From: Teretinema sp942493045
GTDB taxonomy: Bacteria; Spirochaetota; Spirochaetia; Treponematales; Treponemataceae
NCBI GenBank assembly: GCA_942493045.1
Contig: OW818665.1
Location: forward strand, 620,001-684,000
Length of the DNA stretch: 64,000 nucleotides
Direction of reading: 5' to 3'
Under the pieces are notes generated by a model, which saw only the letters and a list, made by a program, of their open reading frames with translations, was not told where the DNA came from and did not search any database. This document shows positions 26,924 through 36,106 of this stretch, in pieces (positions within the stretch are counted from its first letter, which is position 1; the number at the start of each line of letters is the position of its first letter). The translations under genes and the position numbers were made by a program.

Positions 26924-27024
26924 AAAAAAAATTTCCTTGGTCGGGCATCCCGGACTCGAACCGGGGACCCCAAGTCCCCCAGACTTGTACGCTAACCACC
27001 TGCGCTAATGCCCGACCAAGGAAA
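26924..27024 (-). terminator. tRNA-Pro acceptor stem extended into an intrinsic terminator
   Basis: The bases flanking the tRNA form a perfect 17-base inverted repeat with it (TTTCCTTGGTCGGGCAT at 26932-26948 against 27008-27024). The stem thus extends ten bases beyond the acceptor stem and is followed on the minus strand by eight U residues (26931-26924). This has the form of a rho-independent terminator built on the tRNA itself. Confidence 0.7.
26938..27014 (-). tRNA. tRNA-Pro (anticodon GGG)
   Basis: The 77 bases fold as a cloverleaf: acceptor CGGGCAT/ATGCCCG, D arm GCGC/GCGT, anticodon stem CAAGT/ACTTG with loop CTGGGGG giving anticodon GGG, and T arm CCCGG-TTCGAGT-CCGGG. Discriminator is A and the CCA end is encoded. 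It reads Pro codons CCC and CCU. Confidence 0.96.
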
Positions 27025-27062
27025 CTTACTGATTGCGCAACACGTTCAAAGTTGCGAAAGTG

Positions 27063-27091
27063 AATATAGCATGGCCGAATGGACGTGTCAA
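27063..27091 (-). promoter_or_regulatory. promoter of tRNA-Pro
   Basis: On the minus strand: TTGACA (perfect consensus), 17-base spacer, TATATT. The predicted transcript starts about 40 bases before the mature tRNA. Confidence 0.8.
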
Positions 27092-27125
27092 GGCAGGCCC
27101 GTTTTTGGTGTACTGGTGTTTTATG

Positions 27126-27154
27126 TTGCAGGAAGGGCTTAAAAACGGTACAAT
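27126..27154 (+). promoter_or_regulatory. promoter of the response regulator gene at 27185
   Basis: TTGCAG, 17-base spacer, TACAAT. Gives a leader of about 24 bases that contains the CGGAGTGATT ribosome site. Confidence 0.6.
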
Positions 27155-27184
27155 TGAGAGATACGCATGACGGAGTGATTAGAT

Positions 27185-27928
27185 ATGTCCGACCAGGGAA
27201 GCGAACTGCCAGCAAAAATACTCATCGCTGAAGACGACGCTATTGTCGCCCTTGATCTTCAGGGTATGGTGATGCGTATGGGTTATGACGTTGTCGCGAT
27301 CGTTGACAGCGGGGAAGGCGTCATTGCCGCCGTAGAGCGTTTCCGGCCGGATATCATACTGCTGGATCTTGGGCTGAACGGTCCGGTCGCCGGCATCGAG
27401 ATTGCCCGCCAAATACGTATCCTTCACGATGTACCCGTTATCTTCTGCGTTTCCAGTTCCGACCTGTCTTCCCTGATCCGGGCCAAGGACATTTCCTATG
27501 CCGGATACCTGCTCAAGCCGATTAATCCGGACAGCCTATCCACAACCATGGATACCGCCCTGTATAAGTATAACCTGGAGCGGCGCATCCGGACCGCTGA
27601 GCAGAATTATCAGCGGCTGGCCAATACCTGTCAGATTCTGCATTATTTCTTTGACCGCAACGCCGCCTTGGAGTGGACCTGGAACCGCTCCGGCCCGATA
27701 GTGTTTAAAACCGAAAATATTCCGGATGGTTTCCCCTTGGAGGAAATTGTCTCCAAAATGCAGTCTTTGCTGATACCGGAACTACAGCAGATGAGCGGCC
27801 GGCTCTCCTGTCAGCTCAATCTCGGCGAGGGAAATTCCCGCCAGTTATATGCCATTATCTGTCTGCACTCCGACGAGAATAGTTCGGTAAACGGTTTACT
27901 GATTCCCCTGGACAGGGGTGAACTTTAG
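27185..27928 (+). CDS. response regulator receiver protein with unrecognised C-terminal domain
   Basis: A 247-residue cytoplasmic protein. Residues 10-130 are a receiver domain (ILIAEDDAIVALDLQGMVMRMGY, phospho-acceptor Asp61 in IILLDLGLNG, CVSSSD, YLLKPINP). The rest begins with a short helix (ALYKYNLERRIRTAEQNYQRL) and ends in ~85 residues with the WTWNRSGPIVFKTENIPDGFP segment. That part has no family I recognise and could be a degenerate sensor or dimerisation domain. The gene is three bases from the next one, so the two are co-transcribed. The partner kinase is not apparent. Confidence 0.8.
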   Translation: MSDQGSELPAKILIAEDDAIVALDLQGMVMRMGYDVVAIVDSGEGVIAAVERFRPDIILLDLGLNGPVAGIEIARQIRILHDVPVIFCVSSSDLSSLIRAKDISYAGYLLKPINPDSLSTTMDTALYKYNLERRIRTAEQNYQRLANTCQILHYFFDRNAALEWTWNRSGPIVFKTENIPDGFPLEEIVSKMQSLLIPELQQMSGRLSCQLNLGEGNSRQLYAIICLHSDENSSVNGLLIPLDRGEL

Positions 27929-27931
27929 CAG

Positions 27932-29005
27932 ATGCCCTCCCAAATACTGCATTGCCTGGCTGGCGAGTATGCTCTGCAGGCGGCTTCCTTTCACGCGCCC
28001 GATCACCGGCATTTCAAAGTGTTGTTTAATCTGGGCTGTCAGGGACCGGACGTCTTCGCTCACAGCCGGCGCACGAAGCCGCTGGCTCTGACTTATGCCC
28101 GTTTACTGCATCGCGGCGGCTATGGCCGTTTTTGCCGTCATTTTGCCAGTCAGATAGCCGCCCGTCCTTGGTCACCGCTGGCTTTCTGGTTCGCCGGTTT
28201 TATCACGCATCAGGTTTTGGACCGCATTCTACACCCTTATATTGTGTATCGCGCGCCGTTGCAGGGTTCGGCTCTGTTCCAGGAATCCGCGGCGATGTCA
28301 GGGGTTAATACCTTTCAATCTGTCCGCCCGGCTGCCTATCATGCCTTTCTGGAGCGCGTTTTGGACGCGGCGATGCTGTTTCATCTCAAGGGAGCAGCTG
28401 TCAGCAGCTTTGATACAGAAGCGGCCTTGGTACCTCGGGATTTTGCCTCCGGTGCTCTGGAGTCGGCGATTGCCGCGGCCCTGCGCCGCTCCTATCCGGA
28501 GACAGCGGCGGCCGATGAACTGCTTTGCACCCGCATCCACAATGCTTTTAGCGATACCGCTTTTTTTTATACAGTCACCAATCCGGCCCGGCTCAGTTTC
28601 GCTTCCGCGGTACCGCCTGTTCCGGTGGATCGTTTTCTGACAGCCGGCCTCAATGCGGTGGCTTTACTGTACCCGGAGGATGTGCCGGATCTGGAGCGCT
28701 ATTTAAATCCGGAGAAAAAAGCCTGGCTGGATCCCGGTAGTGGAGAGAGCCATAATGACTCGGTTCCGGAGCTTTTTTTTCGGGCTGTGGAAGAAGCCGG
28801 ACGTGGAATTAGATTGGTAGAACAGCTCTGCGCCGGAAAAGCCACCGTGGAAGATATTGAGGCTTTTGCCGGGAATAACTGTCTTTCAGCGCAGGGCCCG
28901 GATGGTAAAATCGCCATCCCCCGATTCCGCGACCCTTTTGATCTTGACCCGTTGTTGCTGCAACAGGCCGAACGCCGGCGGCTATGGCTGGAAAAAAGCC
29001 CGTGA
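27932..29005 (+). CDS. zinc-dependent phospholipase C-like protein
   Basis: A 357-residue protein resembling the bacterial zinc-dependent phospholipase C/S1-P1-like fold: early His residues in HCLAGEYALQAASFHAPDHRHF, then FNLGCQGPDVFAHSRR and the metal-ligand-like segment FAGFITHQVLDRILHPYIVY. No signal peptide is apparent, so it may act in the cytoplasm or not on exported lipid. It starts three bases after the response regulator gene. The function is inferred from His/Asp spacing only; lipase activity is unproven. Confidence 0.65.
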   Translation: MPSQILHCLAGEYALQAASFHAPDHRHFKVLFNLGCQGPDVFAHSRRTKPLALTYARLLHRGGYGRFCRHFASQIAARPWSPLAFWFAGFITHQVLDRILHPYIVYRAPLQGSALFQESAAMSGVNTFQSVRPAAYHAFLERVLDAAMLFHLKGAAVSSFDTEAALVPRDFASGALESAIAAALRRSYPETAAADELLCTRIHNAFSDTAFFYTVTNPARLSFASAVPPVPVDRFLTAGLNAVALLYPEDVPDLERYLNPEKKAWLDPGSGESHNDSVPELFFRAVEEAGRGIRLVEQLCAGKATVEDIEAFAGNNCLSAQGPDGKIAIPRFRDPFDLDPLLLQQAERRRLWLEKSP

Positions 29006-29013
29006 CGGCTGTG

Positions 29014-29042
29014 TTGACCGCGCCTCGAGGCGCTGGTATGAT
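29014..29042 (+). promoter_or_regulatory. promoter of the fliG-M16C operon, leaderless or nearly so
   Basis: TTGACC, 17-base spacer, TATGAT, then 8 bases to the ATG at 29051. Only a weak GGAA lies before the start codon. Confidence 0.6.
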
Positions 29043-29050
29043 GGAAAGAT

Positions 29051-30178
29051 ATGAATTTGAATGATAAAAAGCTGGGCGCCTACCGCAAAAATCAGAAAGC
29101 GGAAGATGAACGGGCTCAGTATACCAATACTTCCCCACCGGTTCCGGGCTTAGTCAAGGTTCCGGTAACCGATAAACAAGGCGCTGAAAGTTCTTACCGC
29201 CGGGTAGCCAAATTCCTATTGTTAATCGGCGTGGATGAAGCCGCGCGGGTTATGGCCGGACTGGCTCCGGAACAAATCGAAAAAGTAGTGCTGGAAATCG
29301 CTTCTATCCGCCGGGTAGATCCCGATGAAGCTGCCTTCATTTTAGCCGAATTTGAATCGCTGATGCAGCGGGCTAGAGAACCCTCCGGCGGAGTGGGCGC
29401 GGCCCGGCAAATTCTGGAGACGGCTTTCGGTGCCGAAAAAGCCGGCCAGATGCTGCGTAAGGCTGTACCCGGAGTGGAAGGCCGGCCTTTTGACTATCTG
29501 GATAATGTTGATCCGCTAAAACTGGTGCATATTCTTTCCGGTGAGCTTCCGGCCATTAAGGCTATGGTGCTCTCTCAGCTTAAGCCGGAGATCGCCGCCG
29601 GTGTCCTGAAAGCCTTTACCGATGAAGAAAAAAAAGAAACTGTGCTGCGCCTGGCCCGGTTGAAGACCATCAATCCGGATGCCCTGCGCCGGGTAGATGA
29701 AGCCATTCGCGAGAAAATTCAGAATATCAATACGACTTCGGCCGATTCAATTGACGGCCGGTCGGCTCTGGCCGAAATCCTGCGGCGCATGGACGGTAAG
29801 GTGGAACAGGAAATTCTGGATAACCTGGCCGGGAAGGATCCCGATCTGGGTCGTGATATCCGGGAGCGCCTGTTTACTATCGATGACATTATCAAGGCCG
29901 ATGACCGGTTTGTCCAGGAGACGCTGCGGCCGATGTCGGAACACGATCTGGCGGTATTGATTACCGCCAAGAGCGAGAGCTTCCGTGTCAAGGTGCTGTC
30001 CAACCTGTCCCGGACCCGTAGTGCCCTGGTACTGGAAGATGAAAAATTGATAGCGCCGCTGAGCCGCGCCGAGTCGGAGCGCGTGACCAGCGCTTTTTTC
30101 AGCCTGATGCGGCGCGCCTGGGAAGACGGAAAATTCAGCATCAGCGGGCGTGACGAGGAAGAGGTGTGGGTAAAATGA
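29051..30178 (+). CDS. fliG: flagellar motor switch protein FliG, FliG1-type
   Basis: Rotor protein of the periplasmic flagellar motor. The 375-residue protein has an extended polar N-terminus (about 48 residues), then the FliG N domain (YRRVAKFLLLIGVDEAARVMAGLAPEQIEKVVLEIASI), a middle domain with PGVEGRPFDYLDNVDPLKLVHIL, and the C domain LFTIDDIIKADDRFVQETLRPMSEHDLAVLI that contacts the stator and FliF. The C domain departs from the canonical sequence, and an unusual ~40-residue insert precedes it. Spirochaetes typically encode two FliG proteins; the divergence and the isolated location suggest this is the FliG1 form, while the canonical one should be in a fli operon elsewhere. It overlaps the peptidase gene by four bases. 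Confidence 0.85.
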   Translation: MNLNDKKLGAYRKNQKAEDERAQYTNTSPPVPGLVKVPVTDKQGAESSYRRVAKFLLLIGVDEAARVMAGLAPEQIEKVVLEIASIRRVDPDEAAFILAEFESLMQRAREPSGGVGAARQILETAFGAEKAGQMLRKAVPGVEGRPFDYLDNVDPLKLVHILSGELPAIKAMVLSQLKPEIAAGVLKAFTDEEKKETVLRLARLKTINPDALRRVDEAIREKIQNINTTSADSIDGRSALAEILRRMDGKVEQEILDNLAGKDPDLGRDIRERLFTIDDIIKADDRFVQETLRPMSEHDLAVLITAKSESFRVKVLSNLSRTRSALVLEDEKLIAPLSRAESERVTSAFFSLMRRAWEDGKFSISGRDEEEVWVK

Positions 30179-33100
30179 CAGTCGGACAGAAAATGCACGG
30201 TTTTGAAATACTCAGGATTGTTGAGCTCGATGAGCAGAAGGCCCGGGGTATTCATGCCCGCCATGAGGTAACCGCTCTGGAGGTGTTTCACGTTCTTAAC
30301 GATGATGAAGAAAACCTTTTCTCCTATTCGTTTATGACGCCTCCTGAGGACTCGACCGGAGTGGCGCATATTCTGGAGCATTCGGTGCTCTGCGGCTCCA
30401 AAAATTATCCGTTGAAAGACCCCTTTCTTATTTTAGCCAAGCAGAGCGTCAAGACATTTCTGAACGCCATGACCTTCCCGGACAAGACTGTGTATCCGGC
30501 CAGTTCCATGGTTGAGGCTGACTATTTTAACTTGATGTCCGTTTATGGCGATGCCGTGTTTTTTCCAAATCTGGATGAATGGGTGTTCCGGCAGGAAGGG
30601 CATCGGTTTGAGATTGCCGAGGACGGCTCGGTTTCTGTCCAGGGAGTGGTCTTTAACGAGATGCGCGGTAATTATTCGTCTTTTGATAATATAGCCGGGG
30701 ACTGGTCGCTGCGTTCGCTGCTGGAAGGTACCCCCTATGATCATGATTCAGGTGGGGACCCGGCGGATATTCCGGCGCTCAGCTATGAACAGTTTTTGGC
30801 CTTCCACCGCCGCTATTACCACCCGGTAAACTGCCGGGTCTTTTTGTGCGGCAATATTGCCACTGAACGGCAGCTGGAACTGCTGCAGGACAGGTTCCTG
30901 CGTCATTTTACCGCCTCTGAAAAGCCGCCCTTCATTCTGCCGGTCAAACCTTTCAGCGAGCCGCGCATCCTTGAGGCCCCGGCTCCCTGCGACGAAAACG
31001 CCGAGCCCGGAAAGACCACCGTGCTGGTTTCCTGGCTGCTCGATGAGGCCGCTGATCCGGTGGCCCTGATGGAAGCCAATCTGGCGGCGGAAGTGCTGCT
31101 CGGTCATGACGGCAGTACGCTCAGCCGTCTGATGCTGGAATCCGGTTTGGGGGAGGATTTAGCCCCTTCCAGCGGCCTGGAAACCGAGATCAAGCATTTA
31201 TGCTTTACCGTCGGCTTGCGTGGTGTCCAGCGGGAAAAGTCCGCTGCCCTGGAAAAACTGATTCTTGATACCATTACCACCCTTTCTGAAAACGGTATCA
31301 GCGCCGAAGAGCTTGAAACCGCGGTGCGTTCTATAGACTTTTCCAACAGGGAAGTACGCCGATCCGGCGGGCCCTTCTCTCTAGTCTGGATGCGCCGCTC
31401 GCTGCGCGGCTGGATACATGGACAACTGCCCGAGGCCGCCCTCGGTTATACAGCTGCCTTTGATGTGGTCAAGCGCCGATTATCTGCCGATCCCTCATAT
31501 TTAACCGGATTGCTGAAGCGCTTTTTTGTTGTCAACCAGCATCGTACCCGGGTGACAGTCTATCCGGATCCTGACTTTTCCAAACATCTTGAGGATAAGC
31601 TGGAAGCGCGCTGTCGGCTTTTTGAAGCCGGCCTGGATGAAGGCTCGCGCGCAGTCTATTTGCGCTCTCAAACGGAACTGACAGCCCTGCAGCAGGAAGA
31701 AGATGATCCGGAAATTCTAACCCGGATTCCTCATCTTTCACGCGCCGATTTACCGGCCCTGGCCGATCATATCGCCACCGATATCGGTTCTATCGGTTCG
31801 GTGCCGCTGTTAACGCATCAGCAGCCGACCAACGGGATTGTATACGCCGATCTGGCCATTCCGGTTGACGTTCTGGAAGCCGAGGACTACCTGTATCTGC
31901 CCTTTTTCAGTTCAGTGCTGACCAGTATGGCCTTGGATTCGCTTTCCTGGCATGAGGTTTCGGCGCTCAGCGCCCGGGTGACCGGTGCCCTGGGCACCAT
32001 GCTGTTTACCAGCTCCGCCGTACCCGGTTCCGCTGCATCTTCGCCCCTCGGCCCCGGCCTGGTTGGCCGTGATTGGCTGATGATGCGGGTTAAAATGCTC
32101 AGCGAACTAAACAGTGAGGCTTTTGCCCTGGCTTTTCGTTTTCTGGACCATGCTGACTTTTCGGATACCAAGCGCCTTGGAGATCTGCTGTTGGAGTATC
32201 GCAACGATCTCGATTCCTCGATCGCCCCGGCCGGAAACCAATACGCTATTTCCCGCGCCAGCGCCTTCAGCGGCCGCTCCAAGGCTGTCGACGAACTATG
32301 GAATGGTTTTAGCCAGCTGACCTTTGTGCGCTCTCTGGCGGACCGCATTAAAGACCGCTCCTTTGCCGCTACCCTCGCTGAAAGGCTGGAAAAAATACGG
32401 GGGAGTCTGCGTCAGTCTGGAATGATCGTGAATCTGACTGGTGATGCGGCATCGTTGCCGGCCGCCCGGAACGCTCTGGCGGAGCATCTGGGCGCTTTTT
32501 CCGCACCGGTTGCCCCGCTAATGCCGACGTTCAGCCAGGCTGAGTCGCTGTATAAGTTGGCGGCCGCCTGTACCAAGCATAAGATCATTTCCGCCGGTAC
32601 ACCGGCAATCGAGTTAATCAGTTCGGCTCTGCAGGTCGGTTTCGCGGCGGCCGTTTTACCGGGAGCGGTGTATGGAACGCCAGACCAACCTGTGGAGACG
32701 GTGCTGGGTCATGCCCTGGCCAGCGGCGCGCTCTGGGAAAAGATCCGTACCGGCGGCGGGGCCTATGGCGCCTTTGCCTACCCGGACAATCTGGAAGATA
32801 TTTTCGTAATGGCCAGCTACCGCGATCCGGACCCGTTCGCCTCCCTGATACTGTTTCAGGAAGCTCTGCGGGAGGCGGCTCAGGAGCTGATTGACCCGAT
32901 CAGTTTGGAACGGACGATAATCGGCTGCTATAGCCGTGAAATTCAACCGCGGTCCCCGGCTGACAAGGGTTTTACCTCCTTTATTCGTCTGCTATACGGT
33001 ATCAGCGATGCCTGTCGTGAGCGGAAAATCGAGAGAATTCTGTCAGTAACACCGGAGGATATGCGTGATTGCGCCCGACGCCTGCTGGAGCGCTGGTCCG

Positions 33101-33192
33101 CCGTCCGTTGCGCGGCCCTCGGCGGAAAAAAACAGCTGAAAGGCATAAAAAACACCGAATTCTCTGGAATACAAATCCAGTACACAGTATAA
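30175..33192 (+). CDS. M16C-family zinc metallopeptidase (PreP/CYM1-like)
   Basis: Large (1005-residue) clam-shell peptidase that degrades short unfolded peptides. The inverted zinc site HILEH is at residues 65-69 within GVAHILEHSVLCGSKNYPLKDPF. The downstream Glu ligand is expected in the VQGVVFNEMRGNYSS segment. The C-terminal half repeats the fold in inactive form and ends with GGAYGAFAYPDN, matching the substrate-binding R/Y region of M16C. No signal peptide, so cytoplasmic action is likely. The ATG overlaps the fliG stop by four bases. Confidence 0.92.
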   Translation: MTVGQKMHGFEILRIVELDEQKARGIHARHEVTALEVFHVLNDDEENLFSYSFMTPPEDSTGVAHILEHSVLCGSKNYPLKDPFLILAKQSVKTFLNAMTFPDKTVYPASSMVEADYFNLMSVYGDAVFFPNLDEWVFRQEGHRFEIAEDGSVSVQGVVFNEMRGNYSSFDNIAGDWSLRSLLEGTPYDHDSGGDPADIPALSYEQFLAFHRRYYHPVNCRVFLCGNIATERQLELLQDRFLRHFTASEKPPFILPVKPFSEPRILEAPAPCDENAEPGKTTVLVSWLLDEAADPVALMEANLAAEVLLGHDGSTLSRLMLESGLGEDLAPSSGLETEIKHLCFTVGLRGVQREKSAALEKLILDTITTLSENGISAEELETAVRSIDFSNREVRRSGGPFSLVWMRRSLRGWIHGQLPEAALGYTAAFDVVKRRLSADPSYLTGLLKRFFVVNQHRTRVTVYPDPDFSKHLEDKLEARCRLFEAGLDEGSRAVYLRSQTELTALQQEEDDPEILTRIPHLSRADLPALADHIATDIGSIGSVPLLTHQQPTNGIVYADLAIPVDVLEAEDYLYLPFFSSVLTSMALDSLSWHEVSALSARVTGALGTMLFTSSAVPGSAASSPLGPGLVGRDWLMMRVKMLSELNSEAFALAFRFLDHADFSDTKRLGDLLLEYRNDLDSSIAPAGNQYAISRASAFSGRSKAVDELWNGFSQLTFVRSLADRIKDRSFAATLAERLEKIRGSLRQSGMIVNLTGDAASLPAARNALAEHLGAFSAPVAPLMPTFSQAESLYKLAAACTKHKIISAGTPAIELISSALQVGFAAAVLPGAVYGTPDQPVETVLGHALASGALWEKIRTGGGAYGAFAYPDNLEDIFVMASYRDPDPFASLILFQEALREAAQELIDPISLERTIIGCYSREIQPRSPADKGFTSFIRLLYGISDACRERKIERILSVTPEDMRDCARRLLERWSAVRCAALGGKKQLKGIKNTEFSGIQIQYTV

Positions 33193-33227
33193 TTCCACTA
33201 AGAGCAGCGCACGCAGGAGGAATCAAC

Positions 33228-33431
33228 ATGAAAAAAATGGATCAGGAAGGGTACGAGATTCTTAAGCAACTGGTATCCGACGTGCAGGGAGCTCCTTATC
33301 CGAATGTAATCGAAAATGAGTTGTATCGCATCTGGTACGAGCATGCCCAGCAGGTAGCCATACAATGCCTGGAATACATGGATCGCACCTTTCCCAAGGA
33401 CAAGGACGACAGCAAGTTCCCCAAGTTTTAA
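33228..33431 (+). CDS. small conserved-type protein (hypothetical)
   Basis: Unrecognised 67-residue protein with a strong ribosome site (CAGGAGGAATCAAC). It is charged and helical (EILKQLVSDVQGAPYPNVIENELYRIWYEHAQQVAIQCLEYMD) with a Lys/Asp-rich end. It lies 35 bases after the peptidase gene and before clpB, and may be part of the fliG transcript. No function can be assigned. Confidence 0.65.
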   Translation: MKKMDQEGYEILKQLVSDVQGAPYPNVIENELYRIWYEHAQQVAIQCLEYMDRTFPKDKDDSKFPKF

Positions 33432-33444
33432 CTTTTAAAAATGA

Positions 33445-33473
33445 TGGACGGCTGAGCGGTTTGTTACTATATT
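33445..33473 (+). promoter_or_regulatory. promoter of clpB, leaderless
   Basis: TGGACG, 17-base spacer, TATATT, then 7 bases to the ATG at 33481. No CIRCE element and no clear ribosome binding site were seen. Confidence 0.5.
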
Positions 33474-33480
33474 TTCAGGT

Positions 33481-36084
33481 ATGAACCTTGATAAATGTAC
33501 AGTAAAAACCCGCGATGCCATTCAGGAAGCTACTTCGATAGCCCAGCGCAGTGATCATCCCCAGGTAGACATTGACCATATTTTCTCTGCCCTGATCAGC
33601 CAGGAAGGCGGCGTAATACCGCCTTTACTGGAGCGGATCGGCGCGGATATTGACGCGATCCAGGCGGAGTTGGACGATCGTTTGGCCCGAAAACCCCGGG
33701 TTCAGGGCGGTTCGGAACTGCATATCTCCCCGCAGGCTTCCAAGATGCTTTCTAAATCCGAACAGGAAGCCGCCTCCCTTAAAGACGACTACGTTTCCAC
33801 TGAACATCTACTGCTCGCGCTCACCGGAATGGATGAGCCGTTAGCGGAATACCTGCGCAGCGCCGGGGTAAACCGTAACGCTGTGCTCGCCGCCCTCAAG
33901 GATATCCGCGGCAGTCAGCGCGTTACCTCCGAGGATCCCGAGGCCACCTTTCAGAGTTTGGATAAATATTGCCGTGATCTGACCGCCCTGGCCCGTCAGG
34001 AAAAAATCGATCCGGTTATCGGCCGGGACGAGGAAATCCGCCGCGTAATGCAGGTGCTCTCCCGCCGTACCAAGAACAATCCAGTGCTGATCGGCGAGCC
34101 CGGCGTAGGAAAAACGGCCATAGTGGAAGGCCTGGCCCGGCGTATCGTTTCCGGGGACGTTCCGGACAGCCTGAAAGGCAAACGTCTGTTGTCCCTGGAT
34201 CTGGGTGCCCTGGTGGCCGGAGCCAAGTTCCGCGGCGAATTCGAAGAACGCTTAAAAGCTGTTATAACCGAAGTCCAAAAGGCCGAGGGCCAGATAATAT
34301 TGTTTATCGATGAGCTGCATACCCTGGTCGGCGCCGGCGCCAGCGAGGGCTCCATGGACGCTTCCAATCTGCTTAAACCGGCTTTAGCCCGCGGAGAACT
34401 GCGCGCTATCGGCGCCACCACGCTTAATGAATACCGCAAATATATCGAAAAGGACGCGGCCCTGGAGCGGCGTTTTCAACAGGTCTATTGCGCCGAGCCC
34501 TCGGTGGAGGATACTATCGCCATTTTGCGCGGTCTGCAGGAAAAGTATGAGGTGCACCATGGTGTGCGCATCCGTGACGATGCCCTGGTAGCCGCTGCGA
34601 CCCTGTCCGACCGTTACATTACCAGCCGCTTTCTGCCGGATAAGGCCATCGATCTGGTGGATGAGGCGGCCAGCCGTCTGAAAATAGAGATCGAAAGCCA
34701 GCCTACCGAGCTGGATCAGGTGGAGCGGAAAATCCTGCAGTTGAATATCGAGCGGGTCTCTCTTTCCAAGGAAAAGGATCCCGCCTCAACCGAACGTCTT
34801 GGTAAACTTGAAAAAGAACTGGCTGAGCTGACCAGCCGCCGCGATGCCATGAAGATGCAGTGGGGAAATGAAAAAGGGCGCATCGATGACAGCCGTAAAC
34901 TTAAGGAACAGCTGGAGCAGCTGCGCATCGAGGAAACCCGCTATACCCGTGAAGGGAATCTGAACAAGGCCGCCGAAATTAAGTACGGTCGCATCCCCGA
35001 GCTTGAAAAAAAGATAGCCGAGGTCAATGCCGCCCTTTCGCGGACCTCCGCCGGCGGCAATCAGCTGTTGCGCGAGGAAGTCTCAGAAGAAGACATCGCC
35101 CGCATCGTTTCAACCTGGACCGGCATTCCGGTTTCCAAAATGCTGGCCAGCGAGATGCAAAAGTATCTGGAGCTGGAAGCGGTATTGCAAAAGCGGGTAG
35201 TCGGTCAGGATGAGGCCGTTTCCTCGGTTTCGGACGCTATCCGGCGCAATAAGGCCGGGCTTTCCGACATAAACCGTCCGCTGGGCAGTTTTCTGTGCAT
35301 CGGACCGACCGGCGTCGGTAAAACCGAACTGGCCCGCACCCTTGCGGACTTCCTGTTTAACGATCAAAAAGCGCTCACGCGCATTGATATGAGCGAGTAT
35401 ATGGAAAAGCACGCCGTCAGCCGCCTGATCGGGGCTCCTCCCGGTTATGTCGGCTATGAAGAGGGCGGCCAGCTGACCGAAGCCGTGCGCCGCCGGCCCT
35501 ACAGCGTGATACTGTTTGACGAGATCGAAAAAGCTCATCCGGATGTATTCAATGTGCTGCTGCAACTGCTCGATGAAGGTCGGCTGACCGACGGTCAGGG
35601 GCGCATTGTCGATTTCCGGAACACCATTATTATCATGACCAGTAACCTCGGCTCGGATTTTATCCTGACGGCGCGTAACATGGCCGAGATTAAGGGCAAA
35701 ATCCAGGAAATTCTAAAGCAGAGTTTCCGGCCGGAACTGTTGAACCGCATTGACGAGATTCTGATATTCAACCGTCTGTCCAAAGAGCATATTCTGAAAA
35801 TCGCCGATATCCAGCTGCAGTCCGTGGCCGCGCGTCTGGCCGGCCGCCGCCTCAAACTGGAGGTCACTGACGCCGCCAGAGCCTATCTGGCCGATGTCGG
35901 TTTTGACCCGCAGTTCGGCGCCCGCCCCTTAAAGCGCGCCATCCAGAGCGAGCTGGAAAACCCCCTGGCCAAGGCCGTGCTATCCGGTCAGTTTCCTGAA
36001 GGAACTACCGTACGGGTCGATCACGTCTCCGGCGAAGGTCAGCTGAAGTTTTCCCGGCTGCAGCCCAAAGCGCCCAAGGCGTGA
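33481..36084 (+). CDS. clpB: ATP-dependent disaggregase ClpB
   Basis: Hexameric chaperone that rescues aggregated proteins together with DnaK. The 867-residue protein has the Clp N domain (two repeats, residues 1-145), AAA+ 1 with Walker A GEPGVGKT and Walker B IILFIDELHT, the coiled-coil middle domain (about 405-530) that marks ClpB rather than ClpA or ClpC, AAA+ 2 with GPTGVGKT and VILFDEIEKAHPDVFN, and the C-terminal D2-small domain. No ClpP loop (IGF) motif is apparent. It appears to be transcribed alone. Confidence 0.96.
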   Translation: MNLDKCTVKTRDAIQEATSIAQRSDHPQVDIDHIFSALISQEGGVIPPLLERIGADIDAIQAELDDRLARKPRVQGGSELHISPQASKMLSKSEQEAASLKDDYVSTEHLLLALTGMDEPLAEYLRSAGVNRNAVLAALKDIRGSQRVTSEDPEATFQSLDKYCRDLTALARQEKIDPVIGRDEEIRRVMQVLSRRTKNNPVLIGEPGVGKTAIVEGLARRIVSGDVPDSLKGKRLLSLDLGALVAGAKFRGEFEERLKAVITEVQKAEGQIILFIDELHTLVGAGASEGSMDASNLLKPALARGELRAIGATTLNEYRKYIEKDAALERRFQQVYCAEPSVEDTIAILRGLQEKYEVHHGVRIRDDALVAAATLSDRYITSRFLPDKAIDLVDEAASRLKIEIESQPTELDQVERKILQLNIERVSLSKEKDPASTERLGKLEKELAELTSRRDAMKMQWGNEKGRIDDSRKLKEQLEQLRIEETRYTREGNLNKAAEIKYGRIPELEKKIAEVNAALSRTSAGGNQLLREEVSEEDIARIVSTWTGIPVSKMLASEMQKYLELEAVLQKRVVGQDEAVSSVSDAIRRNKAGLSDINRPLGSFLCIGPTGVGKTELARTLADFLFNDQKALTRIDMSEYMEKHAVSRLIGAPPGYVGYEEGGQLTEAVRRRPYSVILFDEIEKAHPDVFNVLLQLLDEGRLTDGQGRIVDFRNTIIIMTSNLGSDFILTARNMAEIKGKIQEILKQSFRPELLNRIDEILIFNRLSKEHILKIADIQLQSVAARLAGRRLKLEVTDAARAYLADVGFDPQFGARPLKRAIQSELENPLAKAVLSGQFPEGTTVRVDHVSGEGQLKFSRLQPKAPKA

Positions 36085-36106
36085 ATGCCTAATCGTTATG
36101 CCTCTG

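Noticed and set aside
26924..27024. tRNA flank repeats as an element attachment site.
   Set aside because: Repeats are inverted, not direct, and no integrase or second copy of the tRNA end is present in the window.
33432..33480. CIRCE heat-shock operator before clpB.
   Set aside because: The 9-9-9 inverted repeat with TTAGCACTC is absent.
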